Shown: in pieces, positions 33,155 through 43,037 of the stretch
Layout: each line of letters opens with the position of its first letter
Position numbering within the stretch: position 1 is the stretch's first letter
NCBI RefSeq assembly: GCF_022678625.1
Contig: NZ_JALBYQ010000002.1
Coordinates: forward strand, 473,293 to 537,292
Reading direction: 5' to 3'
DNA length: 64,000 bases
Source of the DNA: Aliiroseovarius subalbicans
GTDB taxonomy: Bacteria > Pseudomonadota > Alphaproteobacteria > Rhodobacterales > Rhodobacteraceae
Notes under the pieces: generated by a model
Databases searched by the model: none
Told to the model about the DNA's origin: nothing
The model's input: the letters and a program-made list of their open reading frames with translations, nothing else
Program-made: the position numbers and the translations under genes

Positions 33155-35191
33155 CTATTGCAGCTCGATCTGCGCCCGCGCAGCCTGCCCGGTCGCGTCG
33201 ATCACCGACAGGGTAACATGCCCCGGCGCGGCCAGAGGCAGAACCGCTTGACGTGACATGCTGCCCACCAGAACCGGGGTGCCATTGGCCAGCCAGGTGA
33301 AGGGTGGCAGCCCCTGATCCACCCGCGCAACAAGGGCGGCACCTTGTGTCGCCACCACCGCACCGTTGGGCGGAAAGGCGAGCTCGGGCCGATTGTGTAC
33401 GGCAAACACCGCATCACGGGGCTGGAAATGGCGCAGTTGCTCAGGAAGGGCGGCGTGAGACAACAGAAGCGTCGCCGGGGGCGGCGGGGCCAACCGGTCC
33501 AGCGTCGGCTTTAACCGGGCGAAGGCCTCAAACAGGATCGGTGCTGCCAGATCGGCGCCGAACGCCCCCGGCACCGGCGTGCCGTCGGCCCGGCCCATCC
33601 ACACCGACACCACGTGCGCGCCGTCGAACCCGATCGCCCAAGTGTCGCGGTGGCCATAAGAGGTGCCCGTCTTGTAGGCCAGCCTGTTGCGCGGCGCATT
33701 GGGCGGTGCGGGCATGTCGGACAGGATGTGCCCGACCTGCCAGGCGGCTTCCGGCGACAGCACCTTGGCCCCCACGCTGCGCGGCGCGCCGATCCGGTGG
33801 GACAATGCGACCGCCCGGCCGTCATCGGCAAAACTGGCGTAAAGCGCGGTCAGGTCTTCAAGCGTTACCCCGATCCCGCCCAACGCCACCGCAAGCCCGG
33901 CGGGTGCTTGCCCTGGAAGTTGCGCCCGCACCCCCGCCCGGCGCAGATGCGCCATCAGCCGGGCCGGGCCGATCGCCTGTGTCAGCGCCACGACCGGGAT
34001 GTTCAGCGATTGGGTCAGGGCGTCGCGAACCTTGATCGTGCCGCGATAGGCGCCGTCGAAGTTCTCGGGCGCATAACTGCCAAATCGGGTCGGGCGGTCT
34101 TCGATCAGCGTTTCCGGATGCGCCAGCCCATCGTCGAAAGCGATGCCATAGACCAGCGGCTTCAGGGTCGATCCCGGTGAGCGCAGCGCGCGGGTCATGT
34201 CGACGAACCCCTGCCGCGTGTCGGCGCGATACCCGGCCGAGCCGACGCTGGCCAGAACCTCACCGCTGCGATGATCGGCCACCATCAGGGCGATGGACAG
34301 CTTCGCGCCATGATCGGCCGCCGCCCGCGCCGCCAACGCCTCAAGCCGCGTTTGCAGATCGCCATCAAGGGTGAGCGAATGCGCCGCCAGCCCCGGTGCT
34401 TCGGCCAAGGCGCGGTCGGCCAGATGCGGGGCCAGGTTGGGCAGCGGGATGCGGCGTGTCGGCACCGGGTCGCGCCGTGCCGTCACAAGAGTTTCGCCGC
34501 TGATGACGCCCGCCGCTTCCATCCGCGCCAAAACCCGCGCGCGGGCAGCCTGTGCGTTTGTGGGAAAACGGTCCGGCCGGCGGGTTTCCGGCGATTGCGG
34601 CAGGGCCACCACAAGGGCGGCCTCGGCCGGTGTTAGACGGCGGGGGTCCTTGCCGAAATAAGCCCGCGTGGCGGCCCGGATGCCTTCCAGATTGCCGCCA
34701 TAGGGTGCGCGGTTCAGGTAGAGCGTGAGGATATCTTCCTTGGACAGCCGCCGCTCCAACGCCAGCGCCACCCGGATCTGGCGCAGCTTGCCATCCCAGC
34801 GCCCGGTCGGTCCGTCCTCCAACAATCGGGCGACCTGCATTGTCAGGGTAGAGCCGCCAGACACGACGCGCCCATGCCACAAAGCCTGCGCCACGGCACG
34901 GGTCATCGCGATCGGGTCAACGCCACGGTGGCGATGAAACCGCTTGTCCTCATAGGCGATCAGCATGCGGGTAAAGCCCGGATCGACCTGGTCCGCCGTG
35001 ACTGCCAGACGCCAGCGCCCGTCATCGACCGTATAGGCGCGCAAGAGATCGCCGTGGCGGTCCAGTACTTCGACCGAGGTGTCCACCGTCAAGGGCGGCA
35101 GCTCTGCCGATGTGACCCAAGCCTCCAGCCGCGCGGCGCTGACCTCTCCCAAGGTCAGGGCCAACGCAAGGGCAAGAAGCGTGCGGCGCAT
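33155..35191 (-). CDS. pbpC: Penicillin-binding protein 1C
   Basis: A 678-residue bifunctional class A-type peptidoglycan synthase of the inner membrane. The transglycosylase domain (GT51) carries the catalytic glutamate in IAYEDKRFHRHRGVDP and the STLTMQVARLLE motif. The transpeptidase domain has SxxK in RSPGSTLKPLVYG, and KTGT in AYKTGTSYGHRD. A C-terminal BiPBP_C domain follows. The ATG at 35191 overlaps the stop of the alpha-2-macroglobulin gene (TGATG); a GTG one codon upstream is less likely. The pairing with a macroglobulin gene is conserved in proteobacteria. Confidence 0.94.
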   Translation of the reverse strand: MRRTLLALALALTLGEVSAARLEAWVTSAELPPLTVDTSVEVLDRHGDLLRAYTVDDGRWRLAVTADQVDPGFTRMLIAYEDKRFHRHRGVDPIAMTRAVAQALWHGRVVSGGSTLTMQVARLLEDGPTGRWDGKLRQIRVALALERRLSKEDILTLYLNRAPYGGNLEGIRAATRAYFGKDPRRLTPAEAALVVALPQSPETRRPDRFPTNAQAARARVLARMEAAGVISGETLVTARRDPVPTRRIPLPNLAPHLADRALAEAPGLAAHSLTLDGDLQTRLEALAARAAADHGAKLSIALMVADHRSGEVLASVGSAGYRADTRQGFVDMTRALRSPGSTLKPLVYGIAFDDGLAHPETLIEDRPTRFGSYAPENFDGAYRGTIKVRDALTQSLNIPVVALTQAIGPARLMAHLRRAGVRAQLPGQAPAGLAVALGGIGVTLEDLTALYASFADDGRAVALSHRIGAPRSVGAKVLSPEAAWQVGHILSDMPAPPNAPRNRLAYKTGTSYGHRDTWAIGFDGAHVVSVWMGRADGTPVPGAFGADLAAPILFEAFARLKPTLDRLAPPPPATLLLSHAALPEQLRHFQPRDAVFAVHNRPELAFPPNGAVVATQGAALVARVDQGLPPFTWLANGTPVLVGSMSRQAVLPLAAPGHVTLSVIDATGQAARAQIELQ

Positions 35192-38100
35192 CACTCGGTG
35201 ATCCGCACCTGCCCAGTCGCGCCATTGGCACGATAGACTGGGCGATACATGTCTTCGACCAGGGCCGCCGCATGGTGGAACACACCCGGCGTCACAGCGC
35301 GCACCACATAGGCCAGGCGGAAGGGCTTGTTCGACGTCCAGTCCACCGCCGCCAGGAACCGGTCCTGACGGAACTCGGTCATCTCGGGTCGCACGTTCAG
35401 TTGCAGCCAGTCCAGCGCCTTAACATCACCGGCCCGCAACAGATGCGGGTTGTCGATCTCGAACCCGGCGGGCAGCGGATCGGACACCATCAGGCGCCCG
35501 TCCGAATGGTCCCACGGCGTCACGGTTACGACGGTGACAAGGCGGGTGCCGTGCGGGGTCGTGGCGACCTCGGTCGGTTGGCCTTTCATCGTGAAATAAC
35601 GCCGTTCGATCGTATAGCCGTTGCCGCCTGCGGCGTCCGGCATGACCGGCACGCCGAAGGTGGTCAGCGTCAGCTCGGCCGATTTTCCGCTGTCGTTGCG
35701 GATGTCCACCGCGCCGGTGGCGGTCTGCGCCTCAAGCACCTCGGCCAAGGGGCGCGTCAGCGTCACGCCGTTCACGCTCAGCCCGCCGCCTGCTCCGTCT
35801 TCGATCAGCGCGTTCGTGGCCAGCAGCGACCAGGTCGCCTCCTGCGTTGACAGGAACCGGTCACCCAGTGCCACGCGGGCGGTCAAAGCTTCGCGGTCGA
35901 TGGCGTTCGATCCGGCCTCGACCGCAAGCGCCAGAACCGCTGCGCTGTCGCGCAGATCGGTGCCGTAGTCGTCGCGCCAGGTTTGGCTTTGCGCCGGGGC
36001 CTGCGCGATCTGGCGTGCCGCGCGCGTGAACATCCGGTCCGCCCGCGCGGGGTCGCCGTAAGCCGCCAGCGCCGCGCCCAGTTGGGCCGAGGCAAGCGGG
36101 GTCGAAAAGGCATTGCCCTTCACGTCCGCATAGTAACGCAGATCACCCATCGCCGCCGCGCCTTCGCGTGCCAGAACATGCAGCGCATAGGCAATGTCCT
36201 GCCCGCCCTTGTCGAAGTCCGCGGCATAGTTCACCCGGTTGCGCAGGTTGTCCATCGCCCGGCGGAACGCATTGTCAGGCACCGCATACCCCTGCGCCCG
36301 CGCGCGCGACAGAAAGTCGGACACATAGGCGTCCAGCCACAGATCGCCGCTGTCAGGCCGCCACAGCCCAAAGCTTCCCGCACTGGACTGGTTCGCCAGC
36401 ACGCCGCTGATGGCGTCGGTGATCCGGGTCGGGATGTTCTGACGATCGGCCAGCCCCATCGCCTCGGCCACCGTGCCGAAATACAGCAGTGGCAGGGCGC
36501 GCGAGGTCAGCTGTTCGGTGCAGCCATAGGGGTAACGGTCCAGCGTCTCAAGCAGCCCCGGCGCGTTGATCCGCGCCAGTGGGCCCGAGGCCAGCGTGGC
36601 CTTGCCCGATCCGGGCTGCAAGCCATCGAACACATTCGCGTCCAAGGCAAAGCTTTGCCCAGCGGCCAGCGTGAACCGCGACGTGCGCGTGGTTGGCGGG
36701 TCCAGCGCCATCACCGGCAGGGTCAGCGCCTTGGTCAGCCGTGTGCCATCCGCCGTGTGCAGGGTTAGGTTGACGCTGTGCACTCCCGGCGTCTGTGCCA
36801 CCACCGGCACCGACAGGCGCGCGGTACCTTCCGCCGCCAGGGTCAGACGGTCGGGGATTGAGGAGGTATCCACGCCGACGCCATTCGCCGAAATGGAAAG
36901 CTGCACGTCCCCCGCCGGGCCAGAGGCGTGCACCAGCTCCAGCAAAAGCCGCGCCTGGTCCCCCGGTTGCAGGAACCGGGGCAAGCTGGCGGTCATCACC
37001 ACAGGGTCCCGGACAAGAACATCCTGTTCGGCCTGACCCACGCCTGTGGCCGACCACGCGACCGCCATCAGGCGCACGGTGCCGTTGAATTCGGGCAGGT
37101 TAAAAATGGTCGTTGCGCGGCCGTTCTCAACCGGGATCAGGCCGCTGAACTGGGCCATCAACTCCTCGGTCGGCGGCGGGGCCTGCATGCGCATTTCGGC
37201 CATCGCGTCGCCACCTGAGCGGATCGCCCCCATCGCGCCGGACAGACCGTCGATCAGGCGGCCATAGAGGTCGCGAATGCCCATGCCCAACCGCCGCTGA
37301 CCGAAGTAGTGGTCAGAGGGGTCCGGGCTGGAAAAGGAGGTCAGGTTCAGGATGCCCACATCCACCGCCGCGATGGTGACGAAGGCCGCCTCGCCATCTG
37401 CGATGCCATCCACCGACAGGCCCACCTGCATCGGGCCACGCGGGGTGGCCTCGGGCAGCGGGTCGAAGGCAAGCGCAAGCTGATGTGCGCCGGGATCGAC
37501 ACTGGCATGGGTCAGGCCCAGCGCGCGCGTCGGGTTCTGGCCTTGGGCCGCATCCATCGGCTGGATCAGCGTTGCGGTCACATAGGCGCCCGCGCCCCAG
37601 TCGTCCGTCACCGGCAGAGTCACGGTGTTTTCACCCGCGACAAGGTCAACCGGCACCATGTCGATCAACCGGTTCGACATGACTGCAACCAGCGCCTTAC
37701 CGGCCGTGCGCGGTACGATCCGCAAGGTGGCGGTGTCACCGGGCGCATAGGTGGCGCGGTCCAATGACAGCTCCAGCATGTCCGGCGTGGTCGAGGCGTC
37801 CGCCGCCCCGTACCATCCAGCGTGGAAATCGGTTGCCGATACCAGAGATGCGCCGCCCGTGCGTTCCACAACCAGTTCATAGCGGCCCCAATCAACGGGG
37901 GCCGCCACGTTGGCAGGGGTCACGCCCAGCATCGCATCACCGCTGGCGACACGGGTGCGGGTGGTGACCGGATCCCAGTTCCAGCGGCCATCCAGGCGAT
38001 ACCATTGATACCGGGTCTGGACCCGGTTCAGCGCCCAGCTCACCGGCATCTCGACCGGGGACAGGTCGGGGGACAGGGCAACCAGTTGGAACGCGGCTTC

Positions 38101-40623
38101 GCTGCCTTCGGACAGGGTGCCGTCAAACAGGGGTTTGATGCCGATCATCGGCCCGTCGGGGGTCAGCACCTGGGTCAGATTGCGTTCCACCGGGCGGCCC
38201 GATCCTTCGGACACGCGCAGGGTCAGCTGGGCTTCAAGCGGCATCCCGGGGGCGGTCACATCGGGGAAATTCACCCGCAGAACCGCGTTGCCCGCCGCGT
38301 TGGTGCGCTGATCACGGGGCAGGTTGCCCCATTCGCTTTCGGGCCTTTCGTCATAGTGGCCAAAGCGGTAGCCTGGCCAGGCCTCAAGCGCGCGCACGGG
38401 CCGCACCCGCACATCACCCTCGATGGCTAGATCTGCACCCGGCGCGCCGAACAGGTAGCGCGCGTTCAGGGTCACATCCGGCGTGTCGGAGACGCGAATA
38501 TTGCCGTCGGGCAAGGCCAGGTCAAAATCGATGCGTTCGGGCAGGAAATCCTCGACCAGCAGAGTGCGCGAGGCCAAGGCGGGCGCCTCGGGATCGGCGT
38601 GCAGGTCCAACCGCCAGGTGCCGCGCGGGGCGGTGCCGCCGATCTGCATTGCGAAGACGTGACCGCCCGCACCCACCCCGGTCGACAGGTGGCGGGCATA
38701 TTCGACGCCATCCGGGCGTGACAGAATCGCGGTGATCGGCAAGCCCTCGATTGCCTCGGTCCGCTTGTCGCGGGTCAGGGCGGTGGCGTGGATGACCTCA
38801 CCGGCACGATAGGCACCGCGGTCGGTGGTCAGGAACAGATCAATTGGCGGCGCGGCCGGGCGGCCCTCGACGCCCCGGTCGGACAGATCGAACGCGGGTT
38901 CTGTCAACGACAGAAACGCCATGTCATCGCCCACCCCAGTCGCCACGACCAACGCAGGTTCCGCGGCCCCCAGCCCGGCGGTCAGCCCGGCCGGAAACTG
39001 CGCATAGCCCTGCGCGTCCGTCACCGCCGTGCCCAGCACCGCGTTGGCGCGGGAAACCAGTTGCAGCTGGGTGCCCTCCAACGCCAGGGCCGAGCCCAGC
39101 GTGCGGGTGAAAACATGCAGCCCATCCGCGCCCAGCATGGTCGCAATCCCGATATCCGAGATCACGAACCATTGCGTCGCGGGGGGCGTGTCATAGGGGT
39201 CCGCACCCGGAATTTTTGCCATCAGCACATAGATGCCCGGCGGTTGATCCCCGATCGCTTCGCCCATCGGCAGGCGGGTGGTCACATCCCGGTTCAGCTC
39301 GCTCTGCACCTCGCCGGTGCCAGTCCAGACCTCCTGCGCCACGTTGTCGGCAAAGCCCTCCATTTCCCAGGGGTCCAAATTGCGCCCGAAGTAGTTCTGT
39401 TGGAACGACCGGATTAGGTTGCGGTCGGACACACGGTGCAGCGTCAGGTCCACGGTTCGGGCATTCACCGACACGATCGGCAGGCCCGCATCCGCGGTGC
39501 GCGGCAGCACATAGGCACGGCCAGGGAAATGCACCGACGGTGACCGGTCCTGAACATAGAGGCTCAGCAAAACGGGGCGGATCAGTTCATCCCCGTTCGC
39601 AGCCGGAAGCCCGGCGCGCAAGGTGACGCGATAGTGTTGGCCGTGGGTCACACCCTCGATGCACAATTGCCGCCCGTCGGGTTCAACCGCCAAGCCGGAC
39701 ACGTCCGCCTGGACGAAGGGCGCATAGTCCACGCCACTGGCAACCAGATCTTCGGAAAAGGTGGCGCACAGGCGCGGATTGGCCGCGTCGCTGTCGACCC
39801 GGTCATCGGTGACGCGGAAGCCGTATTTCCCGATCGCACCGTCCAGTGCAGCGGCGGTGTCATCACGCGGGGTGCGGGCCTGTGCCAGACGCAGGGCGGG
39901 GATCATGTCGCGACCACGCCCCAGCGCCTCCAGCGCTTCGGACATCAGGACGAAAGCATTCGCCTGTTGCGCCGGGATGTCACTGCGCAGAAACCCGTTG
40001 ATCGCGGCCTGAAGCCCCTGGCGGCGATACTTGCGCTGGTCCGCGCTATTGCTGGTGCGCAGGGCAAGCGACAGGCGGGCATAGTCCAGCCATTCCGACG
40101 CCTCATCCGTCAACACGACGGCCCCGGCCATGTTGCGCGCGGCGCTCAGCAGGTTGGCCTGTCCTTCGGCATCGCGCGCAAAACTGACAAGATCGGCGGC
40201 GCTCCAACCGCCCACCACGTTCTGATGCGGCAGCTCGCGCGCCTGGGCGGCGGCCTGATCCAGGTCATAGGTGTTCAGAAACGACAGCTCGGACAAGCGG
40301 GCGGATTGTGCGGACAGAACGGCGGGGGAGGTCGCGATGACCTCAGCAGAAAACGCGCCCTGATAGGCCACGGAATCAGAGATATCGGATTTTAGAAAGC
40401 AGGAATTTGACCGCGTATTGAAGGTGAACGCGACGCAATCGGCCTGTGTTGTGCAGGCGGTCTGGCAAGCCCGTAGCGAGGTGTCGAAGATGGATTGCAG
40501 GTCCGAACCATAGAAATCCACATCCCTGTGATAGATCACCCTTTTTTCGGGAACCGGGCTTTCCGCCCACGCCGGATAGCTAAAACTCAAGACAAAAGTG
40601 ATGAAAATCAGAATGTTCCGCAT
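35191..40623 (-). CDS. Bacterial alpha-2-macroglobulin with N-terminal PAN-like domain
   Basis: A 1,810-residue periplasmic protease trap of the YfhM type, thought to guard the envelope together with PBP1C. A signal peptide without lipobox (MRNILIFITFVLSFSYPAWA) is followed by a PAN/apple-like module with Cys53, Cys57, Cys63 and Cys75. MG domains come next, then a bait region near APPPTEELMAQFSG, and the thioester motif GCTEQ at residues 1367-1371 (36511-36525), which can bond covalently to attacking proteases. The ATG at 40623 follows AGGAGGAG. Lipid anchoring, common in E. coli-type members, is not evident. Confidence 0.92.
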   Translation of the reverse strand: MRNILIFITFVLSFSYPAWAESPVPEKRVIYHRDVDFYGSDLQSIFDTSLRACQTACTTQADCVAFTFNTRSNSCFLKSDISDSVAYQGAFSAEVIATSPAVLSAQSARLSELSFLNTYDLDQAAAQARELPHQNVVGGWSAADLVSFARDAEGQANLLSAARNMAGAVVLTDEASEWLDYARLSLALRTSNSADQRKYRRQGLQAAINGFLRSDIPAQQANAFVLMSEALEALGRGRDMIPALRLAQARTPRDDTAAALDGAIGKYGFRVTDDRVDSDAANPRLCATFSEDLVASGVDYAPFVQADVSGLAVEPDGRQLCIEGVTHGQHYRVTLRAGLPAANGDELIRPVLLSLYVQDRSPSVHFPGRAYVLPRTADAGLPIVSVNARTVDLTLHRVSDRNLIRSFQQNYFGRNLDPWEMEGFADNVAQEVWTGTGEVQSELNRDVTTRLPMGEAIGDQPPGIYVLMAKIPGADPYDTPPATQWFVISDIGIATMLGADGLHVFTRTLGSALALEGTQLQLVSRANAVLGTAVTDAQGYAQFPAGLTAGLGAAEPALVVATGVGDDMAFLSLTEPAFDLSDRGVEGRPAAPPIDLFLTTDRGAYRAGEVIHATALTRDKRTEAIEGLPITAILSRPDGVEYARHLSTGVGAGGHVFAMQIGGTAPRGTWRLDLHADPEAPALASRTLLVEDFLPERIDFDLALPDGNIRVSDTPDVTLNARYLFGAPGADLAIEGDVRVRPVRALEAWPGYRFGHYDERPESEWGNLPRDQRTNAAGNAVLRVNFPDVTAPGMPLEAQLTLRVSEGSGRPVERNLTQVLTPDGPMIGIKPLFDGTLSEGSEAAFQLVALSPDLSPVEMPVSWALNRVQTRYQWYRLDGRWNWDPVTTRTRVASGDAMLGVTPANVAAPVDWGRYELVVERTGGASLVSATDFHAGWYGAADASTTPDMLELSLDRATYAPGDTATLRIVPRTAGKALVAVMSNRLIDMVPVDLVAGENTVTLPVTDDWGAGAYVTATLIQPMDAAQGQNPTRALGLTHASVDPGAHQLALAFDPLPEATPRGPMQVGLSVDGIADGEAAFVTIAAVDVGILNLTSFSSPDPSDHYFGQRRLGMGIRDLYGRLIDGLSGAMGAIRSGGDAMAEMRMQAPPPTEELMAQFSGLIPVENGRATTIFNLPEFNGTVRLMAVAWSATGVGQAEQDVLVRDPVVMTASLPRFLQPGDQARLLLELVHASGPAGDVQLSISANGVGVDTSSIPDRLTLAAEGTARLSVPVVAQTPGVHSVNLTLHTADGTRLTKALTLPVMALDPPTTRTSRFTLAAGQSFALDANVFDGLQPGSGKATLASGPLARINAPGLLETLDRYPYGCTEQLTSRALPLLYFGTVAEAMGLADRQNIPTRITDAISGVLANQSSAGSFGLWRPDSGDLWLDAYVSDFLSRARAQGYAVPDNAFRRAMDNLRNRVNYAADFDKGGQDIAYALHVLAREGAAAMGDLRYYADVKGNAFSTPLASAQLGAALAAYGDPARADRMFTRAARQIAQAPAQSQTWRDDYGTDLRDSAAVLALAVEAGSNAIDREALTARVALGDRFLSTQEATWSLLATNALIEDGAGGGLSVNGVTLTRPLAEVLEAQTATGAVDIRNDSGKSAELTLTTFGVPVMPDAAGGNGYTIERRYFTMKGQPTEVATTPHGTRLVTVVTVTPWDHSDGRLMVSDPLPAGFEIDNPHLLRAGDVKALDWLQLNVRPEMTEFRQDRFLAAVDWTSNKPFRLAYVVRAVTPGVFHHAAALVEDMYRPVYRANGATGQVRITE

Positions 40624-40808
40624 CGGGGGCTCCTCCTGCACTGGTCTCATGCTGGCACGGGTGGGGTGAGTCGGGCAACGCGACTCTCGGTCCGGTTTCC
40701 CGGAGCGTTTCAGGAAATGGCCTCGGATTAACGCCCTGTTCACCTAGTTTGTTCATGATCTGCCTTAAAGGCGGGCCAACAACGCCCGGCACGGACGGAG
40801 ACACGGGG
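40624..40808. promoter_or_regulatory. Divergent region between macroglobulin and histidine-kinase genes
   Basis: This 185-base gap holds the promoters of two divergent units. It contains GGAG sites at both ends and a TTAACG at about 40728-40733 that could be a half CtrA site. No convincing paired -35/-10 elements were seen by eye. Confidence 0.25.
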
Positions 40809-43034
40809 ATGAACCTGGACAACACATTGGCACAGGAACGGCGCGCCCGCATGGCGGCGGAACGGCTGTTGGCGCAGAAGCAGGCCGAGCTGCACGAGGC
40901 AAACAGAAAACTATCAAGCCACGCCCGCGCCTTGTCCGACGAAATCGTCGAAACCCGTGAGGTTGTTGAGGAGGTGAAGGGCGAAAACGTGCAGGTCCGC
41001 GCCGATTTGGAAAAGGTCAGCCATGAGGTCTTGATCGCAAAGCGCCGCCTATGGGATTCGGTCGAAACGATCGAGGACGGGTTTGCTGTATTCGACGCGG
41101 ACAGCCGGATGATCGCGGCCAACGCCGCCTATCTGGTGCCGTTCGACGGGTTGGAATGTATCGGCCCCGGCGTGCACTATTCCGACATGATCCAGGTCAT
41201 CCTTGAGGAGGGCATCATCGATATCGGTGACGTGCGTCCCGCAGCCTGGAAGGACGAAATGCTGGCCCGCTGGGCGACCCCCGAAATCCCCACCAAGGTG
41301 GTGAAACTGTTCGACGGCACGTTCATTCGCATGGTGGACCGACGCGGGCGTGATGGCGATGTCGTGACACTGGGCCTGAACATCACCGAAACGATCAAGC
41401 GTGAGGCCGATCTTGAAGACGCCCGCACCCGGGCCGAGGCCGCGAACCGGGCGAAATCCGCCTTTCTCGCCAACATGTCACATGAAATCCGCACCCCGAT
41501 GAACGGCGTCGTCGGAATGGCGGATCTGATGGCGGAAAGTAAGCTGGACGAGGAACAGCGGCTGTATGTGGACACGATCCGAAACTCGGGCAACGCGCTT
41601 CTGAGCATCATCAACGACGTGCTGGACTATTCCAAGATCGAAGCGGCCAAGCTGTCCCTGAAGGTTGAACCGTTCGACCTTGAAAAGACCATCCTGGACA
41701 TCATCACCCTGTTGGGGCCGTCGATCCATGAAAAGGGTCTGCAGATCTCGATCGACTATGACCTGTTCCTGCCCACACAATACGAAGGCGACCCGGTGCG
41801 TATGCGTCAGATTCTGACCAATCTGATCGGCAACGCGGTGAAGTTCACCTCCGAGGGGCATGTCCTAATCCGCGTCGTCGGCCTTCCTGTCGAGCCGGGC
41901 CCGCGCCAGAAAATCCACATCACCGTGGAAGACAGCGGGATCGGTATTCCCGAAGAGATGCGCGATCACGTGTTTGGTGAATTCAATCAGGTCGAAGACG
42001 AAAGAAATCGCAAATTCGAAGGCACCGGCTTGGGCCTGGCCATCACCCGGCAACTTGTTGAATTGATGGGCGGAGAAATCTGGGTTGAAAGTGAGGAAGG
42101 TGTGGGCTCGTGCTTTGGCCTACACGTGTCCCTACCGGTCGTCGAAGACAGCACCGAGCCCAATTTGCCAGACGGGTTGAAACGCGCAGTTGTGGCGATG
42201 GGCGACGATCTGCACCGTGACATCCTTGAGAAACGCCTGATCACGTTGGGGCTGGAGGTGCAGCTGACAGAGGACGCAAGCGCGACGCTGGCATCAGCCC
42301 ATGATGCCGACGTAATCTTTGTCGACCAAGTGCTACCCGAAGGTCCAGGTATCGATCTGGTGCAGCAGATCCGAAATTCCGGTGTGCATGTGCCCGTCCT
42401 CCTTCTAGCCTCGCTGTCTGGCGCGGGGGGGCGGCCGGGCGACACGAGTCAGGTTACACATGTGCTGCAAAAACCTTTGATGCGGCCGGACCTGATTGCC
42501 ACCCTGTCGGGCTTGCGGGTGGACCTGTCTGCGAACCCGCCTGTTGAAGACCCAATCATCCCCGTCGAGGATACCAATTCCCCGACGGCCACCGAACCGT
42601 CATCCCACTCCGAAGCCCGCCGCATGCGCATTCTGGCCGCTGAGGACAACAAGACGAACCAGCTTGTGTTTTCAAAACTCGTCAAGGCGCTGGATATCGA
42701 TCTGCAATTTGCCAACAACGGGCGCGAAGCGGTCGACGCTTGGGAGGTCTTCAAGCCTGACCTGATTTTCATGGACATTTCGATGCCCGAGATGGACGGC
42801 AAGGAAGCCACCCGCACCATCCGCGCCGCCGAAAAAGCGGACGCCCTGCCCCGCACCCGGATCGTGGCCCTGACGGCGCACGCGATGACGGGAGATGGCG
42901 ACGAAATCAAGAGCCACGGGCTGGACGCCCACCTGACAAAACCTTTGCGCAAACCGGCCATTCTGGGTGAGATCGAGTCCAGCTGCCCGCAAGGTGTTAT
43001 TCCGCCCCTGCCGCAAGAAGATGTGGCCGTCTGA
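40809..43034 (+). CDS. Soluble hybrid sensor histidine kinase with two receiver domains
   Basis: A 741-residue cytosolic hybrid kinase. Order: an N-terminal coiled coil (about 5-80), a PAS-like domain (about 85-200, ETIEDGFAVFDADSRMIAANAAY), HisKA with the phospho-accepting His225 in MSHEIRTPMNG, HATPase_c (NLIGNAVKF; DSGIGIP; GTGLGLAITRQLV), a first receiver with Asp506 in VIFVDQVLPEG, and a second receiver with Asp656 in LIFMDISMPEMDG and its KP motif. No transmembrane helix, so it senses an internal signal. No HPt protein is encoded nearby. The ATG at 40809 lies nine bases after GGAG. The first receiver is the more diverged of the two. Confidence 0.92.
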   Translation: MNLDNTLAQERRARMAAERLLAQKQAELHEANRKLSSHARALSDEIVETREVVEEVKGENVQVRADLEKVSHEVLIAKRRLWDSVETIEDGFAVFDADSRMIAANAAYLVPFDGLECIGPGVHYSDMIQVILEEGIIDIGDVRPAAWKDEMLARWATPEIPTKVVKLFDGTFIRMVDRRGRDGDVVTLGLNITETIKREADLEDARTRAEAANRAKSAFLANMSHEIRTPMNGVVGMADLMAESKLDEEQRLYVDTIRNSGNALLSIINDVLDYSKIEAAKLSLKVEPFDLEKTILDIITLLGPSIHEKGLQISIDYDLFLPTQYEGDPVRMRQILTNLIGNAVKFTSEGHVLIRVVGLPVEPGPRQKIHITVEDSGIGIPEEMRDHVFGEFNQVEDERNRKFEGTGLGLAITRQLVELMGGEIWVESEEGVGSCFGLHVSLPVVEDSTEPNLPDGLKRAVVAMGDDLHRDILEKRLITLGLEVQLTEDASATLASAHDADVIFVDQVLPEGPGIDLVQQIRNSGVHVPVLLLASLSGAGGRPGDTSQVTHVLQKPLMRPDLIATLSGLRVDLSANPPVEDPIIPVEDTNSPTATEPSSHSEARRMRILAAEDNKTNQLVFSKLVKALDIDLQFANNGREAVDAWEVFKPDLIFMDISMPEMDGKEATRTIRAAEKADALPRTRIVALTAHAMTGDGDEIKSHGLDAHLTKPLRKPAILGEIESSCPQGVIPPLPQEDVAV

Positions 43035-43037
43035 GCG

